Position numbers and translations under genes: made by a program | Notes under the pieces: generated by a model | Databases searched by the model: none | Seen by the model: the letters and a program-made list of their open reading frames with translations, nothing else | Told to the model about the DNA's origin: nothing | Source of the DNA: JBCBWG01 sp038523925 | GTDB taxonomy: Bacteria; Pseudomonadota; Alphaproteobacteria; Rhizobiales; Hyphomicrobiaceae | Length of the DNA stretch: 64,000 nucleotides | Direction: 5' to 3' | Assembly: GCA_038523925.1 (NCBI GenBank) | Contig: JBCBIY010000006.1 | Span: 1-64,000, forward strand | Shown: piece after piece, positions 1-7,950 of the stretch | Layout of the letters: each line of letters starts with the position of its first letter | Numbering within the stretch: the first letter of the stretch is position 1

Positions 1-367
1 AATAAGAGAAGCGCGCGGCCACACCCACCGCGCCCTCGGCAGCCTCCTGCCAGCCCCACGAAGACCAGAGCGAGGCGCACGGAGCGGGCCATCGGCCCGC
101 GTAGCGCGCCGCAGCGGATGGCAGTCGGACTCGTGTGCCAACCAAGCTTGCGCAGGTTGGACAAATAAGAGAAGCGCGCGGCCACACCCACCGCGCCCTC
201 GGCAGCCTCCTGCCAGCCCCACGAAGACCAGAGCGAGGCGCACGGAGCGGGCCATCGGCCCGCGTAGCGCGCCGCAGCGGATGGCAGTCGGACGTCGCTC
301 GAGCCGCGAGCCTACGAGCGCGCGAACAGCGCAACAAACCCGCCAACCAAGCTTGCGCAGGTTGGAC
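1..367. repeat. Tandem intergenic repeat, about 163 nt unit
   Basis: Bases 1-130 recur at 164-293 with no difference that I can see, an offset of 163. Each copy is followed by a shared 26-nt tail (137-162 and 342-367) whose ends, CCAACC and GGTTGG, can pair as a hairpin. Copy 2 has about 48 extra bases before the tail. The first copy is cut by the window edge, so more units may lie to the left. Open frames across the repeat look like chance readings of GC-rich DNA. No gene is recognised in this stretch. Confidence 0.85.
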
Positions 368-370
368 CAA

Positions 371-405
371 AAGAGAACGCCTCGCAGCCTAAAGGCTGTG
401 AGGCG
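371..405 (-). terminator. Intrinsic terminator of engB
   Basis: A 13-bp stem with one mismatch (arms 378-390 and 393-405) surrounds the engB stop codon, which falls at the loop. On the minus strand it is followed by the T-rich run TTCTCTTTTGG. The hairpin of the neighbouring repeat tail (342-366) lies just downstream and may back it up. Confidence 0.6.
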
Positions 406-1048
406 CGAGCAGAGAGGCTTCGGCCATGGCGGCGCGGAGGGCGTCGATGCCGTGGCCCTTTTCGGATGAGGTTGCGACGACAAGGGGGAAGGCTGCGCCG
501 CGTTTGGCGATGCCGGCGGATGCAGCCTCGAGGGCCTTTGGTACGGCGTGCGGTTTGATCTTGTCGGTCTTGGTGAGGACGACCTGGTAGACAGCGGCTG
601 CCTCGTCGAGCAGATCCATGATGCCTTCGTCGACGGGCTTGATGCCGTGGCGCGCGTCAATCAGCAGGAACACGCGGCGGAGCGTCGAGCGCCCGCGCAG
701 GTAGTCCTTCACGAGGCCGGTCCACGCATCGACTTTCGCCTTGGGCGCCTTCGCGAACCCATAGCCGGGCATGTCGACGAGCGTCAGCGGGACGCCTTCG
801 GTCGTGAAGAAGTTGAGTTCCTGGGTCCGGCCCGGCGTGTTGGATGTGCGGGCGAGCCCACCCTGGCGAACGAGCGCATTGATGAGGCTCGACTTGCCGA
901 CGTTTGAACGGCCGGCCATTGCGATCTCAGACTGGTCCGGCGGTGGCAGCCAATCGAGGCTCGGCACGCCGCGCACGAACGTCCACTGCCGCTCGAACAG
1001 GCTGCGGCCTGCGGCCAGCGCTTCGGGTGTCGGTTCGTAAACGGTCAC
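389..1048 (-). CDS. engB: Ribosome biogenesis GTP-binding protein EngB (YihA/YsxC)
   Basis: TRAFAC-class GTPase needed for assembly of the large ribosomal subunit. The 219-residue product has the G1 loop GRSNVGKSS at about 46-54, the TPGRT switch I at 71-75, DMPG (G3) at 92-95 and TKTD (G4) at 159-162, which is the full YihA motif set. The frame is open to a TTG at 1123, but homologous sequence begins near the GTG at 1048, so that start is preferred; its Shine-Dalgarno is weak. The gene follows tsf by less than 100 bases on the same strand and probably shares its transcript. In many alphaproteobacteria engB instead follows yidC. Its stop is embedded in a terminator. Confidence 0.93.
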   Translation of the reverse strand: MTVYEPTPEALAAGRSLFERQWTFVRGVPSLDWLPPPDQSEIAMAGRSNVGKSSLINALVRQGGLARTSNTPGRTQELNFFTTEGVPLTLVDMPGYGFAKAPKAKVDAWTGLVKDYLRGRSTLRRVFLLIDARHGIKPVDEGIMDLLDEAAAVYQVVLTKTDKIKPHAVPKALEAASAGIAKRGAAFPLVVATSSEKGHGIDALRAAMAEASLLAPHSL

Positions 1049-1139
1049 ACGCTCGTTCCGGCTCGGCGGCGCAAAGAGAAAGGCCGGCCACGCGGATCCC
1101 GCGCGACCGGCCTCAATGTGCAAGCCGTTGTGGGCTGCC

Positions 1140-2075
1140 TCAACCCTTTACGGCGGCGGCGACTTCGGCTGCGAAATCGCCCTCTTCTTTCTCGATGCCC
1201 TCGCCGAGCATCATGCGCACATAGCCCTTGATCGCGACCGGTGCGCCAACGTCCTTTTCAGCCGCGTTGACGGCGGCTTCGACGTTCTGTTTCTGGTTCA
1301 AGACGAAGCTCTGCTGCAGCAGGACGACCTGCTGAAAGAACTCTTTGCCCATCATCTTGTCGACGCGCTTGACGAGGTGTTCCTCGGGGCGATCCGGGTT
1401 TGCCTGCTTCTCGCGTTCGAGGACGATCGCGCGCTCTTTTTCGATCTGGTCCTGGCTGATGTCTTCTTCGCGCAGCGCAAGCGGGCTCAGGGCTGCGATA
1501 TGCATCGCGACCTGCCGGCCGAAGGCTTCGAGCTTCTCTTTATCGCCCGTGCTCTCAAGCGCGACGAGCACACCGATCTTGCCGGCACCGTCGACGACCT
1601 TGTTGTGGACGTAGCTCGCGACGACGCCATCGCTGACTTGAAGGTAATTGGCGCGGCGGAACGACATGTTCTCGCCGATGGTGCCGACCATCTCTTTGAG
1701 GTGATCCTCGACGGAGTGCGACTGGCCGGGGAACGTGGCCGCTTTGATCGCGTCGTCATCGCCGTTCTTGTCGAGCGCGACCGCGACGATGTCGCGAACC
1801 ATGCCCTGGAACTGCTCATTGCGGGCGACGAAGTCTGTCTCGGAGTTGACCTCGACGACGGCGCCGGCAGTGCCCGCGCTCTTGACGGCGACCAGACCTT
1901 CGGCTGCCACGCGGCCCGACTTCTTGGCGGCCTTTGAAAGGCCCTTCTTGCGCAACCAGTCGATTGCCGCTTCGACGTTGCCGTCGTTTTCGGCGAGCGC
2001 CTGTTTGCAATCCATCATGCCGGCGCCGGTCTGCTCGCGCAGGTCCTTCACCATTGCTGCTGTGATCGTGCTCAT
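1140..2075 (-). CDS. tsf: Translation elongation factor Ts
   Basis: EF-Ts is the guanine nucleotide exchange factor that recycles EF-Tu-GDP. The 311-residue product has the N-terminal UBA-like domain (TGAGMMDCKQAL at about 16-27), the TDFVARN motif that contacts EF-Tu at about 80-86, two core subdomains and the usual alphaproteobacterial length. It starts with ATG and lies 150 bases downstream of rpsB on the same strand, the near-universal rpsB-tsf pair. The usual next gene, pyrH, is absent and engB follows instead. Confidence 0.97.
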   Translation of the reverse strand: MSTITAAMVKDLREQTGAGMMDCKQALAENDGNVEAAIDWLRKKGLSKAAKKSGRVAAEGLVAVKSAGTAGAVVEVNSETDFVARNEQFQGMVRDIVAVALDKNGDDDAIKAATFPGQSHSVEDHLKEMVGTIGENMSFRRANYLQVSDGVVASYVHNKVVDGAGKIGVLVALESTGDKEKLEAFGRQVAMHIAALSPLALREEDISQDQIEKERAIVLEREKQANPDRPEEHLVKRVDKMMGKEFFQQVVLLQQSFVLNQKQNVEAAVNAAEKDVGAPVAIKGYVRMMLGEGIEKEEGDFAAEVAAAVKG

Positions 2076-2191
2076 GGGTCCGTTCTCTCGTTCGTCTCGG
2101 ACTGGTGTTGTCGTGCGGGCGGCTAGATCAGGTCAGGTGCATACGCGTGCCCTACCTGATGTAGTGTTTTCTCGATCGTGCTGCATCGTTC

Positions 2192-2215
2192 GGGTCGGGC
2201 GGTCCCGCCTGACCC
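2192..2215 (-). promoter_or_regulatory. Intercistronic stem-loop between rpsB and tsf
   Basis: GGGTCGGGCGG and CCGCCTGACCC form an 11-bp inverted repeat with one G-T pair, about 10 bases after the rpsB stop. There is no T-run, so it may be an mRNA processing or stability element, or a partial attenuator, rather than a full terminator. A second short inverted repeat (ATCAGGT/ACCTGAT) lies in the same 150-base spacer. Confidence 0.4.
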
Positions 2216-2225
2216 TGATGCGCCT

Positions 2226-3224
2226 TTAGGCTGCGGCTTTCTCCGCAAGCTCCTTGGCCTGCGCCTGCCAGTCGCCACAGGTGACATCAGCGCCAATCGC
2301 AAGCTGACCGTCGAGCGCGGTGACCTGCTCCGGCGTCAGGTCGGCGATCTGCCAGTAGTGATAGACGCCAAGTTCGTAGAGTTTTTGCTCTGTTTTGGCT
2401 TCGACGCCATTCAGGATCTTCAGGTCATCGGGCTCGCCGCGCGGGCCTTCGATGCCGATCTGCGAGGCGGCGGCTTCGGCCGGCAGTTCCTCGGCAACCG
2501 GGATCTCGGCTGCGCCGATGTCGACGCCCGACTGAGACTGGCCACGCTCAATGCCATCGAGCGCCGCGCGCGCGATCAGATCACAGTATAGCGTGATGGC
2601 TCGGCCAGCGTCGTCGTTGCCCGGGACCGGGAAGTCGATGCCGTCAGGATCGCAGTTCGTGTCGACGACGGCGACGATCGGGATTTTAAGCTTGCGCGCT
2701 TCGGCGATCGCGATCGCCTCTTTATTCGTGTCGATTACGAACATCAGGTCCGGCGTGCCGCCCATGTCCTTGATGCCGCCAAGCGACATGTTGAGCTTGT
2801 CGCGCTCGCGGGTGAGGTTGAGCAGCTCTTTCTTCGTGCGGCCGTGACCTTCGCCTTCGAGGATCTCCTCAAGTTGGCGCAGGCGCCGGATCGATAGCGA
2901 GATCGTCTTCCAGTTGGTCAGCGTGCCACCGAGCCAGCGATGGTTGATGTAGTACTGCGCAGAGCGCTCAGCCGAACTCGCGATGGCGTCCGAGGCTTGT
3001 CGCTTCGTGCCAACGAACAGCACGCGGCCGCCGCTTGCGACGGTGTCGGACACTTTGACGAGCGCCTGGTGAAGCAGCGGCGTCGTCTGCGTCAGGTCGA
3101 TAACGTGGATGTTGTTGCGAACGCCAAAGATGAACGTGTCCATCTTCGGATTCCAACGGTGGGCCTGGTGGCCAAAGTGCACGCCAGCTTCGAGAAGCTG
3201 ACGCATAGTGAATGCGGGCAGCAT
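2226..3224 (-). CDS. rpsB: 30S ribosomal protein S2 with C-terminal extension
   Basis: Primary S2 of the small subunit. Residues 1 to about 230 carry the S2 signatures (MRQLLEAGVHFGHQ, RWNPKM, GTKRQA, RWLGGTLTNW). The protein is 332 residues, about 90 more than E. coli S2. The tail from about 265 on (DLKILNGVEAKTEQKLYELG, then LTPEQV) reads like a helix-hairpin-helix segment, a type of extension known in alphaproteobacterial S2. ATG start with AAGGA upstream. It leads the rpsB-tsf-engB unit; its 150-base leader (3225-3377) is bounded by the terminator of the upstream gene. Confidence 0.97.
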   Translation of the reverse strand: MLPAFTMRQLLEAGVHFGHQAHRWNPKMDTFIFGVRNNIHVIDLTQTTPLLHQALVKVSDTVASGGRVLFVGTKRQASDAIASSAERSAQYYINHRWLGGTLTNWKTISLSIRRLRQLEEILEGEGHGRTKKELLNLTRERDKLNMSLGGIKDMGGTPDLMFVIDTNKEAIAIAEARKLKIPIVAVVDTNCDPDGIDFPVPGNDDAGRAITLYCDLIARAALDGIERGQSQSGVDIGAAEIPVAEELPAEAAASQIGIEGPRGEPDDLKILNGVEAKTEQKLYELGVYHYWQIADLTPEQVTALDGQLAIGADVTCGDWQAQAKELAEKAAA

Positions 3225-3370
3225 GGTGCGTCCTTTACCGGTTAATCCTCCATGTCCCTTGCTGCCGGGTCAGGCCGGCCACCGGTGCGAGCGAAAGCGG
3301 GATGTCTCCCCGCGCGCCGCCAGGACATGTGTGAGATGCGGGCGGAATAGGCCAACAGCCTGGTCCGCGC

Positions 3371-3404
3371 AAGAAAAAAGCGGCGCTGGTGGCCAGCGCC
3401 GCTT
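3371..3404 (-). terminator. Strong intrinsic terminator of the Arg-rich protein gene
   Basis: Perfect 12-bp inverted repeat AAGCGGCGCTGG / CCAGCGCCGCTT (3378-3389, 3393-3404) with a 3-base loop. On the minus strand it runs into a T-rich tract, TTTTTTCTT. It lies about 40 bases downstream of the stop at 3444 and separates that gene from rpsB. Confidence 0.9.
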
Positions 3405-3443
3405 GATTTCGTCCGTTAGCCTCCTCAGAGGCGCACTGCCGTC

Positions 3444-3833
3444 TTAGCAGTTATCTTCAAAGCGGTAGCAAGCGCGATCGTTGCCACGCTCACAACGGCG
3501 CAGCCAGCGGCGGCACTGACGGCGGTAGCGGCGATCACGACGGTATGAGCGCTCAGCGGCTTTGGCGGCTGCGACAGCGCCAACCACACCGAGGATGCCA
3601 AGGGCGATTGCCGCACCGCGACGACGGCCACGGCGCCCGCGGCGGCGTGCGACGACAATATTCTTAGCCGTCTCTTTCTTGGCGAGCTGCGGCATCGAGA
3701 AGCTCTTCGACAGCTCAGCGTTTGCGCCGGATGTCGGCATACGGACTTCAGCAGCGTTGGCTGCGCCGAACGACAGCACCAGCGCGGCGACGGCGGCGAA
3801 GGCTGCTTTAACGGTGGAATTCAAACCAAACAT
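3444..3833 (-). CDS. Small secreted Arg-rich, Cys-tailed protein of unknown function
   Basis: 129 residues from the ATG at 3833, which has an AGGAG-like site upstream; a longer frame to 3962 is not supported. The order is: signal peptide (about 1-27, cleavage after GAANA), a short polar mature start, a run of Arg/Gly (RRRGRRGRRRG, about 63-73), a hydrophobic Ala/Gly/Val segment (about 74-92) that could be a membrane helix or glycine-rich hairpin, then an Arg/Tyr-rich tail. The tail has four Cys spaced as C-x8-C-x7-C-x7-C, ending at the C-terminus. No enzyme motif. A periplasmic or envelope-associated protein with two possible disulfides is the most that can be inferred. It has its own strong terminator. 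Confidence 0.75.
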   Translation of the reverse strand: MFGLNSTVKAAFAAVAALVLSFGAANAAEVRMPTSGANAELSKSFSMPQLAKKETAKNIVVARRRGRRGRRRGAAIALGILGVVGAVAAAKAAERSYRRDRRYRRQCRRWLRRCERGNDRACYRFEDNC

Positions 3834-4041
3834 GTCGGACCTCTTCTCTCCTAAAGCCCCGTCGGGGCGTGCTCCCGTTCCAGCGCCCGAAGGCTTGCAG
3901 GAACCGCGCCGATCATCGACGCTTACGACCCCAACGTGACCGAGTGATGGCCCAGACGACATGAACCTAACATGACCAGTCTACAGGGCCCCCCCGCGGC
4001 CGGGGTTGGATCTGACCCTAGCGTCACTCTGTAGACGCTCA

Positions 4042-4055
4042 GTTCCCTGGGGAAC
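4042..4055. promoter_or_regulatory. Palindrome upstream of the alpha/beta hydrolase
   Basis: GTTCCC-TG-GGGAAC is a perfect 6+6 palindrome, 75 bases before the start at 4131 and in the space shared with the divergent Arg-rich protein gene. It could be an operator; no matching regulator is identified. Confidence 0.25.
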
Positions 4056-4130
4056 AGGCCTGATTAAAAAGAAGATTGAGGTGCGCGTAACGACATTCGA
4101 CGCCGCCCGAAGACCATCAACGGAGGACAC

Positions 4131-4943
4131 ATGCCAACGCTCACGCTTTCTGAAGGTAATTCAATCTCTTACGATCATGTCCTGCCATCGGATGGAGGGC
4201 ATACGTTCTGCTGCTTCAACGCACTGTCAGGCGACAAAGGAATGTGGGACGCAGCGATCGGCGAGCGGGTCAGAGCGGCCGGGCATGGTCTGTTAACCTG
4301 GAACTTTCGCGGTCAGGCAGGCAGCGATTTCACGATCGACAGCTTCAGTGCCGACCAGATCGTCGACGACGCTGTCGCGGTGTTTGAAGCTGTACAGCCG
4401 GCGAAACCGGCCCATGTCGGCCTCTCGATTGGCGGGCTCTACGCGATGCGAGCCCACCTGCGCGGCGGCGCCGGCAAAGCGCATGGCATCGTGTTGATCA
4501 ACACGCTTCGGAAGGAAGGCCCGCGCCTCGACTGGGTGAACAATGCGGTTGTCCGCTGCGCAGAGACGGGCGGCCTCGATCTCATGCGCGATCTCTACAG
4601 TCCGCTTCTGATGAATGCCGATTGGCAGGCTGCGAACCGCGAGAACTTTCTTGGCGATGGCGGCTACCGCGGGCTCGCGGCTGATGATGGGACGCTGATG
4701 CTTTTGAAGTCCGGCGTGCCGACGAAGTGGGATGTGCCGTACGAGCAGATCGACGTGCCGGTGCTGTCGTTGACGGGCGAGCAGGACCGCGTGTTTCGCG
4801 ACCCCGCACACATCGATGAACTGTCCGCGCGGATTGCCAACCTCACGCGAGAAGACTTGCCGGATGCGGGCCACATGATCCCTGTCGAGCGGCCGGAAAA
4901 GCTTGCCGCTGCGATCGTGGATTGGATGGCGAAGGCGGGCTGA
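4131..4943 (+). CDS. Alpha/beta hydrolase
   Basis: 270-residue alpha/beta-hydrolase-fold protein, probably a cytoplasmic esterase or similar hydrolase of unknown substrate. The nucleophile elbow is GLSIGG with Ser99; the acid is probably Asp219 (GEQD) and the base His248 (DAGH). The oxyanion region lies near CCFNALSGD (27-35). There is no signal peptide. ATG start with GGAGGA upstream. It is a single gene transcribed against its neighbours and closed by its own terminator. Confidence 0.88.
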   Translation: MPTLTLSEGNSISYDHVLPSDGGHTFCCFNALSGDKGMWDAAIGERVRAAGHGLLTWNFRGQAGSDFTIDSFSADQIVDDAVAVFEAVQPAKPAHVGLSIGGLYAMRAHLRGGAGKAHGIVLINTLRKEGPRLDWVNNAVVRCAETGGLDLMRDLYSPLLMNADWQAANRENFLGDGGYRGLAADDGTLMLLKSGVPTKWDVPYEQIDVPVLSLTGEQDRVFRDPAHIDELSARIANLTREDLPDAGHMIPVERPEKLAAAIVDWMAKAG

Positions 4944-4986
4944 GCCGCGTCGCCGGCTGCAGCCGCACGCGCGAGGGCCGAGCGTC

Positions 4987-5013
4987 GAGGGCGGGTTAGC
5001 CGCCCTCTTTTTT
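4987..5013 (+). terminator. Intrinsic terminator of the alpha/beta hydrolase
   Basis: GAGGGCGG (4987-4994), 5-base loop, CCGCCCTC (5000-5007), then TTTTTT on the plus strand. The hairpin covers the last codons and stop of the convergent yidC gene, so both 3' ends share it; on the minus strand there is no T-run. Confidence 0.85.
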
Positions 5014-6906
5014 GCGCACCTTTGAAGAGATCCCGCCCGCGGTTCGTTTGGCCGCCGCGCCAGTCCGTTTGATATTGTCCAACAAGTGCACGTCGACGCC
5101 TTGGCGCTTCATGATGAAGTACTGCTGGCCGAGCGAGAGAATGTTGTTCCAGGCCCAGTAGATCACGAGGCCCGCCGGGAATGACGCCAGCAGGAACGTG
5201 AAGACAACCGGCATCCAGTTGAAGATCGCCTGCTGCATCGGGTCCGGCTGCTGCGGGTTGAGCTGCATCTGGAGCCACATCGTGATGCCCATGATGAGCG
5301 GCCAGATGCCGACCGCAGGGAACCAGTCCGGCATCGTGTAGGGCAGCAAGCCAAACAGGTTGAACAGCGATGTCGGGTCGGGTGCCGAAAGGTCCTGGAT
5401 CCATCCGAAGAACGGCGCGTGGCGCATGTCGATCGAGATGAACAGCACCTTGTAGAGCGCGAAGAACACGGGGATCTGCACAAGCACCGGAAGACACCCG
5501 GCGAGCGGATTGATCTTCTCCGACTTGTACAACTCCATCAGGTGCTTTTGCTGCTCCATCTTATCGTTTTCATACCGCTTCCGGATCTTCTCCATCTCCG
5601 GCTGCAGCTTCTTCATCTTCGCCATCGACTCGTACGACTTGTTGGCGAAGTAGAAGAACAGCGCTTTCACGATGACGGTGACGGCGAGGATCGCGACGCC
5701 GAAGTTGCCGAACAGCTTGAACAGCCAGTCGAGCAGGAAGTAGAGCGGTTTGGTGATGAAGTAGAACCAGCCCCAGTCGATCATGAGCTCGAACTGGCGC
5801 ACGCCGAGCGCGGCCTCATAGCCGTTGACCAGGTCGACCTTCTTTGCGCCGGCATAGAGGTTGAGCTTGGTCGACCCGGTGCCGCCTGGCGCGACCGTCA
5901 CGCCTTCAGTCGTGTACTCGGCGTGGAAGTGCGGACGGCCTCCGGGGCCTGGCGTTTTGACGGGCGCGTAAAGCGCTGCGTTAAAGGGCTTCGACTGATC
6001 CGGGATCAGCGCCGCCCCCCAATACTTGTCCGTAAAGCCGAGCCAGCCCCCTTGCGCGTTTGAAATCTTCGTGCCGCTGCCGGGTTCGAGCAGTTCGGAA
6101 TAGTCGAGTTCGGTAAAGCCGTTCTCGCCGAGGACGCCAATCAGCCCCTCGTGTTGAATGAAGAAGTTCTCGAGATCGGTTGGGATGCCGTATCGGAAAA
6201 TGCGGGCATACGGGAACAGGACGACGGCGTTGGCAGACGTGTTCGCAACGGTGTCTTCGATCGTGAAGAGGTAGTCGCTGTCGACCGAAATGGTCCGCGT
6301 GAACGTGAGGCCTTCGCCGTTCTCCCACGTGAGCTTGAGCGGCGCCGCAGGCGTCAGTGTCGGGCTGCCTTCAGCGCTCCAGACGGTGTCGGCGTTCGGC
6401 GTCTTTACGTTCGTGCCCGGCGCCGCGACCCAGAAGTTGATGGCAAAGTACGGTTTCGGCGCGGTCTGCGGAGAGAACAGGACCACACGGTCGCTGCTGG
6501 CATCAGGCGCGACGCCGTACTGCTTGAGCACAATGTCGTCGATGCGTCCGCCCTTGAGGTTGATCGAGCCGCGGATCGCTGGCGTGTCGAGCGGTACGCG
6601 GGTGTCGGCGGAAAGCGCTGACGAGCGGTCGACCAGGACGCGCGGCGTCGCGACGGACGGCGTGGTGACGCCGCTTGCTCCCGGCGTGCCCGTGCCGGGC
6701 TGGACGCCGGCTGACGGCGCGGCTGTCTGGCCTGCGCCCGGCGCTGTCTGCGTCTGCTGCTGTTCCTGAGCGAGTTGGCGTTGACGCTCGCGCTGCTGCT
6801 CCATTTGCGGGCCGGCGTAGAGCACCTGCCAGAGCACCATGACCCCGATCGACAGGATAACCGCCAGAATCATGTTCTTCGTCTGCTGCGGATCTTGGGT
6901 CTGCAT
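4996..6906 (-). CDS. yidC: Membrane protein insertase YidC
   Basis: Inner-membrane insertase and chaperone that works alone or with SecYEG. 636 residues from the ATG at 6906; the open frame reaches a TTG at 6945, but the MQTQDPQQTKN start fits the family. The order is: N-terminal TM helix (about 12-32), a Gln/Thr/Pro-rich linker, the large periplasmic P1 domain, then the conserved five-helix OxaA core with MKKLQPEMEKIRKRY in the cytoplasmic hairpin and NPLAGCLPVLVQIPVFFALYK. A basic tail ends the protein. It is downstream of rpmH and rnpA in the usual order. The small yidD gene often found between rnpA and yidC is not seen in the 176-base gap. Confidence 0.97.
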   Translation of the reverse strand: MQTQDPQQTKNMILAVILSIGVMVLWQVLYAGPQMEQQRERQRQLAQEQQQTQTAPGAGQTAAPSAGVQPGTGTPGASGVTTPSVATPRVLVDRSSALSADTRVPLDTPAIRGSINLKGGRIDDIVLKQYGVAPDASSDRVVLFSPQTAPKPYFAINFWVAAPGTNVKTPNADTVWSAEGSPTLTPAAPLKLTWENGEGLTFTRTISVDSDYLFTIEDTVANTSANAVVLFPYARIFRYGIPTDLENFFIQHEGLIGVLGENGFTELDYSELLEPGSGTKISNAQGGWLGFTDKYWGAALIPDQSKPFNAALYAPVKTPGPGGRPHFHAEYTTEGVTVAPGGTGSTKLNLYAGAKKVDLVNGYEAALGVRQFELMIDWGWFYFITKPLYFLLDWLFKLFGNFGVAILAVTVIVKALFFYFANKSYESMAKMKKLQPEMEKIRKRYENDKMEQQKHLMELYKSEKINPLAGCLPVLVQIPVFFALYKVLFISIDMRHAPFFGWIQDLSAPDPTSLFNLFGLLPYTMPDWFPAVGIWPLIMGITMWLQMQLNPQQPDPMQQAIFNWMPVVFTFLLASFPAGLVIYWAWNNILSLGQQYFIMKRQGVDVHLLDNIKRTGAAAKRTAGGISSKVRKKEGG

Positions 6907-7082
6907 GAAGGTCTCTGGCGTCGATTGAAAAAGCGGCGTGCGCAAAGGGCCGCATGGCGCACGTAAGCGCGGTCTGGTCGTGGAACCAGTCCGGTGGTCG
7001 GTGTTTGCCTTGTTTTATGGGGTGCGGCAAGAGCGCTGAGGCGCGGCGCGCAGCCTTCGCGTCCCGCGTGGCTTGCGGGTCG

Positions 7083-7493
7083 TCAGTCAGCGCGGCCGCT
7101 GCGGCGCCTGCCTGGTGCCGACGGATCGGCGAGCTTGTGCGACGCGGCAGCGAGTGCGTCTTCAAGATCCGCGCGAAGCTGCGCGAATGGCTGATCGGCC
7201 GCCGGTTTGCGCGCCACAACAACGTAGTCGGTGTCTTCGTGCGCGCAGCCGTCAGCAAGCTCTTGCAGCGCGCCCTTGAGCCGCCGGCGAATGCGATTGC
7301 GCACGACGGCGTTGCCGATCTTCTTGGTGATGGTGAAGCCAATGCGAGGCGTCGCGCTTGATGCGTCGCCCAGAGTGTCGGCGGTCGCGTTGCGCCGCCG
7401 TTTCCCCTCGACCAGGAATGCCGGTTTGCTTGCGCGCGCACCATTGCGGACGCGCAGGAAATCCTGCCGCCGCTTCAAGGTTTCAAACTGCAT
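7083..7493 (-). CDS. rnpA: Ribonuclease P protein component
   Basis: Protein subunit of RNase P, which matures tRNA 5' ends. 136 residues, basic. The start MQFETLKRRQDFLRVR and the RNR-type motif NAVVRNRIRRRLK are typical; GFTITKKIGNAVVRN forms the RNA-binding core. ATG start at 7493, 45 bases after the rpmH stop. The C-terminal extension (SAPGRRRSGRAD) is poorly conserved. Confidence 0.95.
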   Translation of the reverse strand: MQFETLKRRQDFLRVRNGARASKPAFLVEGKRRRNATADTLGDASSATPRIGFTITKKIGNAVVRNRIRRRLKGALQELADGCAHEDTDYVVVARKPAADQPFAQLRADLEDALAAASHKLADPSAPGRRRSGRAD

Positions 7494-7538
7494 GGGCTCG
7501 GGCCCGCTGCGACGGCGAATGCGCCATCGCGAGCTGGT

Positions 7539-7673
7539 CTATGCCGAAAGGCGCTTGCGGCCTTTGGCGCGGCGACGGCGGAGAACGCGCAGGCCGCCGG
7601 TCGTCGACAGCCGCTTGCGGAATCCGTGCCGACGCTTCCGCACGAGCTTGCTCGGCTGATACGTCCGTTTCAC
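7539..7673 (-). CDS. rpmH: 50S ribosomal protein L34
   Basis: 44 residues starting at a GTG (7673): MKRTYQPSKLVRKRRHGFR onward, the whole L34 signature, ending GRKRLSA. The longer frame upstream to 7745 has no L34 homology and is rejected. First gene of the rpmH-rnpA-yidC run. No DnaA-box cluster was seen in the 270-base region upstream, so there is no support for an origin here. Confidence 0.97.
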   Translation of the reverse strand: MKRTYQPSKLVRKRRHGFRKRLSTTGGLRVLRRRRAKGRKRLSA

Positions 7674-7950
7674 GTTACTGCTCCGAATTAAGAGTGAGCG
7701 CGGGGTGTAGCGTTCGCCCCCGCCCAAGTCAAACGAAACGGGCAATTCGAACGCGCCGATGCGCGAGGCGCCATCGGCTTGCGCCGTTCACGCGCACGAT
7801 CACGGTTTCAACCCGTGCTCTCACGTCATTTCACGACTTATCCGGCCGTTTCACAGTCCCTTGAGAGCCGGTTTTCTTTTGCCGGCGATGGGCTCAGTTT
7901 GCCGCACATCACAACCCGCAGCATGCTGCACATCACAAACGGGGATGACC

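Noticed and set aside
6907..7082. Possible yidD between rnpA and yidC
   Set aside because: No frame shows the Cys/Pro/Tyr pattern of YidD, and the 176-base gap is too short for a full gene.
6503..7444. 313-codon minus-strand ORF across rnpA and yidC
   Set aside because: Arg/Ala-rich shadow of the real rnpA and yidC frames.
7674..7944. Replication origin near rpmH
   Set aside because: rpmH is often near oriC, but no DnaA boxes, AT-rich unwinding stretch or dnaA gene are seen.
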